DNA of 64,000 bases from contig CAVOHR010000004.1 of NCBI GenBank assembly GCA_963695835.1, positions 186,001 through 250,000 on the forward strand. The letters are read 5' to 3'. Each line of letters opens with the position of its first letter. Within the stretch, counting starts at the first letter, position 1. The position numbers and the translations under genes are program-made. Under the pieces are notes generated by a model. The model saw nothing but the letters and a program-made list of their open reading frames with translations. It searched no databases and was not told the origin of the DNA. The DNA comes from VRUE01 sp963695835. Its GTDB lineage: Bacteria; Actinomycetota; Thermoleophilia; Solirubrobacterales; 70-9. Below, in pieces: positions 16,650 to 23,916 of the stretch.

Positions 16650-17360
16650 ATGGACAGCGCCAGGGCGCCCGGCGGGCGCATCCTCGTCGTCGAGGACGAG
16701 GCCTCGATCTCCGAGCCGTTCGCCGAGGCGTTGCGCCGCGCCGGCTTCGAGCCGCTGCTGACCGGCACCGCCGCGGGCGCGCTCGAGCTGGCCGAGGAGG
16801 CCGAACCCGACCTGGTGATGCTCGACCTGGCGCTGCCCGACGGCGACGGCCGCGACGTCTGCCGCGAGCTGCGGCGCCGCTCCGACGTGCCGATCGTGAT
16901 GCTGACCGCGCGCGGGACCGAGATGGACAAGATCGTCGGCCTCGAGCTCGGCGCCGACGACTACGTCGTCAAGCCGTTCAGCGCCGCCGAGGTGATCTCG
17001 CGGATCCGCGCCGTGCTGCGGCGCAGCGGCCGCCGCGAGGAGCATCCCGAGGAGCCGATCGCCGTCGGCGAGCTGGAGCTCGACCCGGCGGCGCGGATCG
17101 CCCGTCTGCGCGGCTCCGAGCTCGACCTCTCGCGCAAGGAGTTCGACCTGCTGGCCGAGCTGATGCGCCACGCCGGGCGGGTCGTCAGCCGCGAGGATCT
17201 GATGTCGCGGGTCTGGGACGTCAACTGGTTCGGCTCGACCAAGACGCTCGACGTCCACGTCGGCTGGCTGCGGCGCAAGCTCGGCGACGACCCGAGCAGC
17301 CCCACCTTCATCGAGACGGTGCGCGGCGTCGGCTTCCGCTTCGCGGCGCCGGAGGGGTGA
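16650..17360 (+). CDS. OmpR/PhoB-family response regulator
   Basis: 236 aa. Receiver domain 10-125: ILVVEDE (acidic pocket), MLDLALPDGDG (phospho-acceptor Asp), MLTARG, and DDYVVKPF with the conserved Lys. Winged-helix DNA-binding domain 140-233 ending in TVRGVGFRF. Followed by a histidine kinase and a small membrane protein on the same strand. The divergent exported repeat protein is the most obvious target, but that is inference. Confidence 0.95.
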   Translation: MDSARAPGGRILVVEDEASISEPFAEALRRAGFEPLLTGTAAGALELAEEAEPDLVMLDLALPDGDGRDVCRELRRRSDVPIVMLTARGTEMDKIVGLELGADDYVVKPFSAAEVISRIRAVLRRSGRREEHPEEPIAVGELELDPAARIARLRGSELDLSRKEFDLLAELMRHAGRVVSREDLMSRVWDVNWFGSTKTLDVHVGWLRRKLGDDPSSPTFIETVRGVGFRFAAPEG

Positions 17361-17434
17361 GCCGCGACGAGCGCGGAGCGACCAAGCGTGCATATCCGGT
17401 TCTCCGCGCCGGGAGCGAAGCGGGAGGACTTGCG

Positions 17435-18805
17435 ATGACCCTGCGCGCCACCCTGCTGCTGGCGCTCGCCTACGTCCTGCTGCTGGCGCTGATCGCGCTC
17501 GGCGTGCCGCTCGCGGTCAGCCTCCGCGACCGGGTCGACTCCGAGGTCCGCGGCCAGGCGCGGAGCCAGGCCGACGTCGTCGCCGCCAGCGCCTCGGAGC
17601 TGCTCGAACCGAGCCGCCGCGCGGGCCTGAGGAGCCTGGCGGAAGTCTCGGCCGACAGCGTCCGCGGCCGGGTCATCGTCGTCGACCGGCGCGGCCGCCT
17701 GCTCGCCGACTCGGCCGGCGCCCCGGTCGGGCGCAGCTACGCCAGCCGGCCCGAGGTCCGCGCGGCGCTGCGCGGCCACAGCGAGCAGATCACCCGCAAC
17801 AGCAGCACGCTGGGGACCGAGATCCTCGCCACCGCGGTGCCGGTGCTCGAGCACGGCCGGCCGGGCGGCGCGGTGCGGATCACCCAGAGCGTCGCCGCGG
17901 TCAACCGCGCCGTGCGCACCTCGCTGCTCGACCTGGCGGCGCTGGCGGGCCTCGTCCTGCTGCTCGCGCTCGCCGCCGGGGCGCTGATCGCGCGCCGCAT
18001 CGCGCTGCCGATCCGCCGCCTCGACGAGGCCGCCCGCCGCGTCGCCGGCGGCGACCTGGACACCGCGGTGAACGTCGAGGGCAGCTCCGAGCAGCGCTCG
18101 CTCGGCCGCGCCTTCAACGAGATGACGCAGCGGATCAGGCGGCTGCTGCGGGTCCAGCAGGACTTCGTCGCCGACGCCTCCCACCAGCTCCGCACGCCGC
18201 TTACCGGACTGCGGCTGCGGCTCGAAAACCTCGCCGCGAGGGAGCCGACCGGCGGGGCCGCGGCGCAGGAGCTCGACGCCGCGATGGGCGAGATCGACCG
18301 CCTCTCGCAGATCGTCGACGAGCTGCTGATCCTCAGCCGCGCCGGCGAGCACGAGCTGCCGGGCGAGCGGATCGACCTCGGCGAGGCCGCGAGGCGGGCG
18401 GCCGAGCGCTGGCGCGACGCGGGGCGGGAGCGCGGGATCGCGGTCGAGCCGCGCAGCGACGGCGCGACCGGCGGCGCCTGGTGCGCCCGTCCCGACCTCG
18501 ACCGCTCGATCGACGCGCTGGTCGAGAACGCGCTGCGCTACTCGCCGGCGGGCACGGCGGTGACGATCGCCGCCGCGCCGGGCCGGCTCGAGGTCCTCGA
18601 CGAGGGACCGGGACTCGAGCCGGGCGAGGAGGAGGCGGTGTTCGAGCGCTTCAGCCGCGGCAGCGCCGGCCGCCGCAGCCCGCGCGGCACCGGCCTCGGC
18701 CTGCCGATCGCCCGCGAGCTGACCCGCCAGTGGGGCGGCGAGGTGAGCCTCGTGAACCGCAGCCGGGGCGGCCTGCGTGCTGTCATTGAGGTGCCCGAAC
18801 GATGA
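17435..18805 (+). CDS. Sensor histidine kinase
   Basis: 456 aa. TM1 about residues 6-28, extracytoplasmic sensor region to about 165, TM2 about 168-190, HAMP (ALPIRRLDEAARRVAGGDL), H-box DASHQLRTPLTG with the phospho-acceptor His, N-box ENALRYSP, DEGPGLEPGEEE and GTGLGLPIAREL. ATG at 17435 has GGGAGGA seven bases upstream. An in-frame GTG at 17357 overlapping the regulator stop would add 26 polar residues and is less likely. The stop overlaps the next gene's ATG. Confidence 0.95.
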   Translation: MTLRATLLLALAYVLLLALIALGVPLAVSLRDRVDSEVRGQARSQADVVAASASELLEPSRRAGLRSLAEVSADSVRGRVIVVDRRGRLLADSAGAPVGRSYASRPEVRAALRGHSEQITRNSSTLGTEILATAVPVLEHGRPGGAVRITQSVAAVNRAVRTSLLDLAALAGLVLLLALAAGALIARRIALPIRRLDEAARRVAGGDLDTAVNVEGSSEQRSLGRAFNEMTQRIRRLLRVQQDFVADASHQLRTPLTGLRLRLENLAAREPTGGAAAQELDAAMGEIDRLSQIVDELLILSRAGEHELPGERIDLGEAARRAAERWRDAGRERGIAVEPRSDGATGGAWCARPDLDRSIDALVENALRYSPAGTAVTIAAAPGRLEVLDEGPGLEPGEEEAVFERFSRGSAGRRSPRGTGLGLPIARELTRQWGGEVSLVNRSRGGLRAVIEVPER

Positions 18806-19215
18806 GATCGAAAGCGACTTTCAGATGGATCGGCCTGGCGCTGCTCGGCATCGTCATCGCCGCCGCGGTCGCGGTCGCCGCCAGCAGCCTCGCCAGCCGC
18901 CAGATCGGCCTCTCCTCCGAACCGATCTCCGCCGGCGACGCCCTGGCGCCGGCCACTTTCGGCAAGTCGAAGAGCAAGGCCGGGACCGGGGGCAAGAGCG
19001 GTCAGAGCACGACGCCCGCCACGACCCCCACCGCGCCGACCAGCACCACCGCGCCGCCGGAAACGACGGTCACGACCCCTCCGGCGACGATCCCGGCCAC
19101 GCCGAGCGCGCCCACGCCGAGCGCGCCATCGCACGAAGGCGGGGACGACCACGGCGGAGGCGAAGGAGGCGGCGGCTCGGGAGATGGCGGCGGCGGCCAC
19201 GGCGCCGACGACTGA
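18802..19215 (+). CDS. Small membrane-anchored Thr/Pro/Gly-rich protein, third gene of the two-component operon
   Basis: 137 aa. ATG overlaps the kinase stop (ATGA), so it is translationally coupled. TM helix at residues 9-29, then a Thr/Pro-rich stretch (TTPATTPTAPTSTT, PETTVTTPP) and a Gly/His/Asp-rich tail (GGDDHGGGEGGGG) that could bind metal. No domain recognised. Coupling to the kinase suggests an accessory or output membrane protein for the signalling pair. Confidence 0.72.
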   Translation: MRSKATFRWIGLALLGIVIAAAVAVAASSLASRQIGLSSEPISAGDALAPATFGKSKSKAGTGGKSGQSTTPATTPTAPTSTTAPPETTVTTPPATIPATPSAPTPSAPSHEGGDDHGGGEGGGGSGDGGGGHGADD

Positions 19216-19233
19216 CTTCGCGCCCCAACCCCT

Positions 19234-19276
19234 CCGCTGTTCCTTTGCCCCGCTATCCCTTGGAGAGGAACAGCGG
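19234..19276. repeat. Family D palindrome, copy 2, between convergent genes
   Basis: 11-bp stem CCGCTGTTCCT / AGGAACAGCGG around a 21-base centre with TGCCCCGCTAT. It sits 19 bases past the stop of the + gene at 18802 and 15 bases past the stop of the - gene at 19291, as a bidirectional terminator would. Confidence 0.65.
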
Positions 19277-19290
19277 GCGCGGGGTCTCGC

Positions 19291-19557
19291 TCAGTCGTCG
19301 ATCTGGACGCCGCCGGGCGCACCGCCGCCGCTGGCGCGGGTGACGATCGGCGGCCGGGTCGTCGCCGCTTCGCCCGGGGCGGCCTGTGCCGCCGGGATGG
19401 TGGCGCCGCTGGCGGTGGTCACGACCGCCGATCCGCCCTTGCCGGCCAGGGCCAGCTGCGCCGGCACGCCGTGATTGCTCTCCAGCGCCACTCCGCCGAG
19501 CGCGCCCAGCCCGAGCACCGTGGCGGTAGCTGCGATCTTGGCTCGTCTGCTGGTCAT
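19291..19557 (-). CDS. Small exported protein with VVTTASG motif
   Basis: 88 aa. ATG at 19557 with AAGGAA upstream. Signal or anchor at residues 7-26 (IAATATVLGLGALGGVAL), then a short Ala/Thr/Gly-rich mature part containing AVVTTASGAT and IVTRASGG, the same motif as the 15584 and 15861 proteins; the tail is VQIDD. Its leader carries a large hairpin that overlaps the ribosome-binding site. No known function. Confidence 0.72.
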   Translation of the reverse strand: MTSRRAKIAATATVLGLGALGGVALESNHGVPAQLALAGKGGSAVVTTASGATIPAAQAAPGEAATTRPPIVTRASGGGAPGGVQIDD

Positions 19558-19565
19558 CGCTCGTT

Positions 19566-19625
19566 CCTTCGCTTGGGTTCGAGCCATTGTGCGCCGCGCC
19601 GGGCAATGCCCGGCCCAAGCGAAGG
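19566..19625 (-). promoter_or_regulatory. Structured leader covering the ribosome-binding site of the 19291 gene
   Basis: Perfect 12-bp inverted repeat CCTTCGCTTGGG (19614-19625 on the minus strand) and CCCAAGCGAAGG (19566-19577), with an inner 8-bp palindrome at 19598-19614 (GCCGGGCA/TGCCCGGC). The right arm contains the GAAGG of the ribosome-binding site, only nine bases from the ATG, so folding would hide it. Whether the transcript starts far enough upstream is unknown. Confidence 0.5.
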
Positions 19626-19656
19626 TCAAGACTCGGCCAAGTCTCGCGCGCGCCGC

Positions 19657-19699
19657 CTGTGACGACTTGTTGTCGGATAGCGACAACAAGTCGTCACAG
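19657..19699. repeat. Family C palindrome, copy 1 (3' of tkt)
   Basis: 18-bp perfect stem starting CTGTGACGACTTGTTGTC with a 7-base loop, 17 bases past the tkt stop. A second copy with the same CTGTGACGA...TCGTCACAG ends is at 61570. Confidence 0.65.
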
Positions 19700-19715
19700 C
19701 GCTACAGCGTCCGCC

Positions 19716-21569
19716 CTAAAGCGCCCGCTCGACCGCGGCGACGATGTGGTCGGCGTCGATCCCGGCGGCGGCGAGGAGCGACTCCGGCGGTCCGCTGCCG
19801 GGTCGTCCGGAGACGGCGAGGCGCGTCAGGGGAATGCCCGAGCCCGCGGCGGCGAGAACGCCGGCGACGGTCTCGCCGATCCCCCCCTCCGGCCAGTGGT
19901 CCTCGACGGTCACCAGGGCCTGCGTGTCGCGCGCCGCGCCGAGCAGGGCGTCGGCGTCGACCGGCTTGACCGAGTAGAGGTCGATCACCCGGGCGACGAC
20001 CCCCTGTTCGGAGAGCTGCTCGGCGGCGGCCAGGCATTCGTGCAGGGTGATCCCGGCGCCGATCAGCGTCACCGCGTCGTCGCCGCTCGACCGCAGCGTG
20101 CGGCTGCCGCCGATCTCGAAGCTCTCCTCCGGCCCGTAGATCACCGGCGTCGCGCCGCGGGTCGTGCGAATGTAGCTGACGCCGTCGCGCTCGCGCATCG
20201 CGTCGACCAGCTCCACGGTCTGGTTGGCGTCGCAGGGGTAGAGCACGACGCTGCCGAAGACGGCGCGGAGCGAGGCGATGTCCTCGAGCGCCATCTGCGA
20301 GGGCCCGTCGGCGCCGATCGAGACGCCGACGTGCGAGCCGCAGAGCTTCAGGTCGGCGCCGGAGATCGCCCCCATGCGGACGAAGTCGTAGGCGCGGCTG
20401 AGGAAGGCGCCGAAGGAGGAGGCGAAGGGCCTCCAGCCGCGGGTCTGCATACCGACGGCCGCCGCGACCATCTGCTGCTCGGCGATGTACATCTCGAAGA
20501 AGCGGTCCGGGTGCTTGGCGGCGAAGCGCTCGGCGTAGGTCGAGTTGCCGACCTCGCCGTCGAGCGCCACGACCCGCTCGTCGACGGAGGCGATCCAGGC
20601 CAGGGCGTCGCCGTAGGCGCCGCGGGTCGCGACCTTCTCGCCGACCTCGTAGCCCGGCCGCTCGACCTCCGCCCGCGCGATCTCGTAGCCCTGCGCCTGC
20701 GGCGGTGGCGCGACCTCGACCCGCAGCGAGCGGACCCCGCCCAGCTCCTCGACCGCGGCCTCGGGGTCGGCCAGAGGCTTGCCGTGCCAGCCCGGCTCGT
20801 CCTCGACCGCGACGACCCCGGAGCCCTTCTTGGTGCGGGCGAAGATCGCCGCCGGCGCATCGGCGGCGAGCGCCTGCGCGTAGGCCTCGTCGATCGCCGC
20901 GGCGTCGTGCCCGTCGATCTCCTGCACGTGCCAGCCGCAGGCCCCGACGCGGGCCGCCCAGGAGGTGGTGTCCCATTCGTGCATCGTCGGCCCGCGCTGG
21001 CCGAAGCGGTTGACGTCGACGATCGCGACCAGGTTGTCGAGGCCGGCGTGACCGGCGTGCTCGAAGGCCTCCCACATCGAGCCCTCGGCCAGCTCCGAGT
21101 CGCCGCACAGCACCCAGACCCTGAAGTCGGCCGCTTCGAGCCGCTTGCCGGCGAGCGCGATCCCGACCGAGATCGGCAGGCCCTGGCCAAGCGAGCCGGT
21201 GGCGACGTCGACCCAGGGGATCTCCGGGGTCGGGTGGCCCTGCAGGCGCGAGCCGAATTCACGGAAGGTGAGCAGCTCCTCGTCGTCGATCGCGCCGGCC
21301 ATCTTGTAGAGGCCGTAGAGCAGCGGCGAGGCGTGGCCCTTGGAGAAGACCAGGTGGTCGTTGCCGGGGTTCTCGGGGGCGGCGAAGTCGTAGCGCAGGT
21401 GGCGGGCGAGCAGCACCGCCATCAGGTCGGCGGCCGACATCGAGGAGGTCGGATGGCCGGAGCCGGCCGCCGCGGCGGCGCGGACCGAGTCGACGCGGAG
21501 CTGCTGCGCCAGCTCGTGCAGCTGCTCCGGGCTGGCGGTCCGCTCGGGGATGGCTTGCGAGGAGGACAT
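19716..21569 (-). CDS. tkt: Transketolase, short type
   Basis: Moves two-carbon ketol units between pentose-phosphate and glycolytic sugars using thiamine diphosphate. 617 aa, like animal and some actinobacterial enzymes rather than the roughly 670-aa E. coli type. AAGSGHPTSSMSAAD, FSKGHASPLLYG, GSLGQGLPISVGIAL, WVLCGDSELAEGSMWEA (ThDP/Mg site) and the C-terminal half YIAEQQMVAAAVGMQ, with the cofactor-activating Glu, are all present. The start region MSSSQAIPERTASPEQL has an ATG at 21569. Followed by a family C hairpin. Confidence 0.95.
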   Translation of the reverse strand: MSSSQAIPERTASPEQLHELAQQLRVDSVRAAAAAGSGHPTSSMSAADLMAVLLARHLRYDFAAPENPGNDHLVFSKGHASPLLYGLYKMAGAIDDEELLTFREFGSRLQGHPTPEIPWVDVATGSLGQGLPISVGIALAGKRLEAADFRVWVLCGDSELAEGSMWEAFEHAGHAGLDNLVAIVDVNRFGQRGPTMHEWDTTSWAARVGACGWHVQEIDGHDAAAIDEAYAQALAADAPAAIFARTKKGSGVVAVEDEPGWHGKPLADPEAAVEELGGVRSLRVEVAPPPQAQGYEIARAEVERPGYEVGEKVATRGAYGDALAWIASVDERVVALDGEVGNSTYAERFAAKHPDRFFEMYIAEQQMVAAAVGMQTRGWRPFASSFGAFLSRAYDFVRMGAISGADLKLCGSHVGVSIGADGPSQMALEDIASLRAVFGSVVLYPCDANQTVELVDAMRERDGVSYIRTTRGATPVIYGPEESFEIGGSRTLRSSGDDAVTLIGAGITLHECLAAAEQLSEQGVVARVIDLYSVKPVDADALLGAARDTQALVTVEDHWPEGGIGETVAGVLAAAGSGIPLTRLAVSGRPGSGPPESLLAAAGIDADHIVAAVERAL

Positions 21570-21618
21570 GGGACCGACTTTATCTGGCGGCCGGGCGGCG
21601 GCGTCGGCGCCGTGCGCG

Positions 21619-22632
21619 CTATCCGATCGCGACCATGCGCTCGATCGGCACCCGCGCCCGCTCGGCGATCTCCGCCGGCACCGAGACCTCGAACTTCGTC
21701 TCGCGCAGGGCGTCGCGCAGCTTCGGCAGGGTGATCATCTTCATGTACTTGCAGAAGGCCATCCGGTTGGCCTCGATCAGGCTCGCACGCGGCGCCGCCT
21801 GGTGCAGCGGGTGCAGCATCCCGTTCTCGGTCGCGACGATGAACTCGCCGTCGGGGTGGCGCCGCACGTAGTCGAGCATCTGGCCGGTGGAGAGCATGTG
21901 GACCCCCTCCGCCTCGACTTCGCCGGCGGCGACGAACTCCATCACCTGGGTGACGCAGCCGCACTCCGGGTGGACGAGGAACTCGGCGCCGGGATGGGCG
22001 GCGCGCTGGGCCGTGATGTCGTCGGGCCGGATCCCGGCGTGGACGTGGCACTCGCCGGGCCAGACGTGCATCGGGTGGCCGGTCTCGCGCTCGACGTAGG
22101 AGCCCAGCCACATGTCGGGCCCGAAGAGGATCTCGGTCTCGGGGCCGTGCTCGCGGAGGATGTGCTCGACGATCTCGACCGCGTTGGAGGAGGTGCAGCA
22201 GTAGTCGGTCTCGGCCTTCACCTCGGCCGAGGTGTTGACGTACATGACGACGACCGCGCCGGGGCTGTGGCGGGCCTTCCAGTTGCGCAGCTCGCTCGCG
22301 GTGATCGAGTCGGCCAGCGAGCAGCCTGCCTCCAGATCGGGGATCAGCACCGTCTTCTCGGGCGAGAGCACCGAGGCCGTCTCGGCCATGAAGTGGACGC
22401 CGCAGAAGGCGATCACCGAGGCGTCCGACTCGGCCGCCTTGCGCGAGAGCCCCAGCGAGTCGCCGGTGTAGTCGGCGACTTCCTGCACCTCGGGCACCTG
22501 GTAGTTGTGGGCGAGGATCACCGCGTCGCGCTCGGCCGCCAGCTCGCGCACCTCGTGCGAGATCTCCTCGATCTCCTCGGGCGAGAGGTGGAGCATCGGG
22601 ACCGGCTCGTTGATCGTCGGCAGCTCTCTCAT
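21619..22632 (-). CDS. nadA: Quinolinate synthase A
   Basis: Condenses iminoaspartate with dihydroxyacetone phosphate to quinolinate, using a [4Fe-4S] cluster. 337 aa. The three cluster cysteines are visible in FCGVHFMAETA, TDYCCTSSNA and HPECGCVTQVMEF; the ILAHNYQVPEVQEVAD stretch is typical. nadC lies nearby on the same strand but nadB, its usual partner, is not in this window; a mutM remnant on the opposite strand lies between nadA and nadC. Confidence 0.96.
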   Translation of the reverse strand: MRELPTINEPVPMLHLSPEEIEEISHEVRELAAERDAVILAHNYQVPEVQEVADYTGDSLGLSRKAAESDASVIAFCGVHFMAETASVLSPEKTVLIPDLEAGCSLADSITASELRNWKARHSPGAVVVMYVNTSAEVKAETDYCCTSSNAVEIVEHILREHGPETEILFGPDMWLGSYVERETGHPMHVWPGECHVHAGIRPDDITAQRAAHPGAEFLVHPECGCVTQVMEFVAAGEVEAEGVHMLSTGQMLDYVRRHPDGEFIVATENGMLHPLHQAAPRASLIEANRMAFCKYMKMITLPKLRDALRETKFEVSVPAEIAERARVPIERMVAIG

Positions 22633-22740
22633 TTCGCGTTGCCTCGAAAGGCCCGTATGGGCCTCGCTGGTCGAATGTTCGCCGGCAAGGCTGCGCCTGA
22701 GACCGGTCGAATGAACTGCTTACGAGTCTACTCTCTCGGC

Positions 22741-23002
22741 ATGCCCGAGCTCCCCGAGGTCGAGATCGCGGCGCGGCGCCTCGGCACCGTTCGGGGACCT
22801 GGCGCTGCTGATCCATCCGATGTCGGCCGGGCGGCTGCGGGTGTTCGACAAGCGGGCGTCGCCGAAAGACCGAGCCTCTCGGGTGCTGGTCCGGCTGACG
22901 GACGGCCGCGAGCTGCGGCTGCGCGAGCTCGGCACCTGCCCGCAGGAGCAGACCGGCGGCCGCGTCCTCAAGGACCGCCGCCTGTCGAAACTGCTCAAGT
23001 GA
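22741..23002 (+). pseudogene. mutM: Remnant of a formamidopyrimidine-DNA glycosylase (MutM/Fpg) gene
   Basis: Starts with MPELPEVEIAARRLG, the unmistakable Fpg N terminus including the catalytic Pro, then breaks. From 22790, in a different frame, it continues with FGDLALLIHPMSAGRL...VLVRLTDGRELRLRELGT, which is the segment normally found some 60 residues later, and stops at 23000 after 18 unrelated residues. The H2TH and zinc-finger domains are missing. An internal deletion, a frameshift and loss of the 3' two thirds make function very unlikely. The stop lies in a hairpin shared with the convergent nadC. Confidence 0.85.
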
Positions 23003-23019
23003 GGGCCGCTCACTTAAGC
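22993..23019. terminator. Hairpin at the converging ends of nadC and the mutM remnant
   Basis: Arms GCTCAAGTGAG and CTCACTTAAGC (one mismatch) with a 5-base loop. The nadC TAA and the remnant's TGA both fall inside the arms. Confidence 0.5.
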
Positions 23020-23895
23020 CGGATCGAGAAGCATGCTGAAGTCGAGAGCCGGAGCTGAGTGGGTCAGCGCCCCGACCGAGATGAAGTCGACGCCCGTCTC
23101 GGCGACCTCGCGCACGTTCTCCAGCGTGACGCCCCCGGACGCCTCCAGGGTCGGGCGACCCTCGCCGGCCTCGGAGTCGCGCAGCCGCACCGCCTCGCGC
23201 AGCGTCTCCGCGTCCATGTTGTCGAGCAGCAGCCGGTCGGCGCCGGTGCCGAGCGCGTAGGCGACCTCGTCGAGATCGCGGCACTCGACCTCGACCGGCA
23301 GGTCCGGCCGCGCCGTGCGGGCGCCGTGGACCGCCTTCGCCAGGCCACCGGCGAGGGCGATGTGGTTCTCCTTGATCAGGATCGCGTCGTAGAGGCCCAG
23401 GCGGTGGTTCCGGCCGCCGCCCGCCGCGACCGCGGCCTTCTCCAGGGCGCGCAGGCCGGGCGTCGTCTTGCGGGTGTCGAGGATGCTGGCGCCGGTGCCC
23501 GAGACCGCCTCGACGAAGCGCGCGGTCAGCGTGGCGACGCCGGAGAGGTGGCCGAGGAAGTTGAGCGCGGTCCGCTCCGCCGCCAGCAGGCCGCGGGCCG
23601 GGCCGCTCGCCAGCAGCACCTCGGCCGGGACGTCCTCGCGCCACTGCCCCTCGACGACCAGGCTGTCGACCTCCTCCACCCCGCACTGCCGCATCGTCTC
23701 CGCCACCACGGCCAGGCCGAAGACGACCCCGGGCGCCTTCTGCACGATCCGCGCCCGCGCCCGCGCATCCTCGGGAACGGTCGCCAGCGAGGTGACGTCG
23801 CCGGCGCCGACGTCCTCGGCCAGGGCCTGTTCCACAAGCGACTTCAAATCAAGTAAATGTGTTGTTTTCCAGGCATATTTCAAGTCTTGTTTCAT
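23014..23895 (-). CDS. nadC: Nicotinate-nucleotide pyrophosphorylase (carboxylating)
   Basis: Converts quinolinate and PRPP to nicotinate mononucleotide. EDVGAGDVTSLATV, LLAAERTALNFLGHLSG, LDTRKTTPGLRALEKAAV, GGGRNHRLGLYDAILIKENHI and LEASGGVTLENV are all family hallmarks. The annotated ATG at 23895 gives a 17-residue leader (MKQDLKYAWKTTHLLDL) that is AT-rich and unlike the family; the conserved part begins at about LKSLVEQALAED. The 5' end was therefore probably replaced when the upstream regulator gene arrived. The ATG itself lies in a CATGTAGTTGCAAGTAGA motif repeated upstream of that gene. Confidence 0.94.
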   Translation of the reverse strand: MKQDLKYAWKTTHLLDLKSLVEQALAEDVGAGDVTSLATVPEDARARARIVQKAPGVVFGLAVVAETMRQCGVEEVDSLVVEGQWREDVPAEVLLASGPARGLLAAERTALNFLGHLSGVATLTARFVEAVSGTGASILDTRKTTPGLRALEKAAVAAGGGRNHRLGLYDAILIKENHIALAGGLAKAVHGARTARPDLPVEVECRDLDEVAYALGTGADRLLLDNMDAETLREAVRLRDSEAGEGRPTLEASGGVTLENVREVAETGVDFISVGALTHSAPALDFSMLLDPA

Positions 23896-23910
23896 GTAGT
23901 TGCAAGTAGA
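23893..23910. promoter_or_regulatory. TTGCAAGTAG motif at the nadC start
   Basis: CATGTAGTTGCAAGTAGA, matching 25348-25366 except for one extra A there. It overlaps the nadC start codon and lies seven bases past the stop of the AlbA-domain gene. Could be an operator, or one of two direct repeats bounding an inserted gene. Confidence 0.5.
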
Positions 23911-23916
23911 ATCGAC

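Noticed and set aside
19566..19625. Small RNA or tRNA in the leader hairpin region
   Set aside because: No cloverleaf, no CCA or conserved tRNA boxes; better explained as an mRNA leader.
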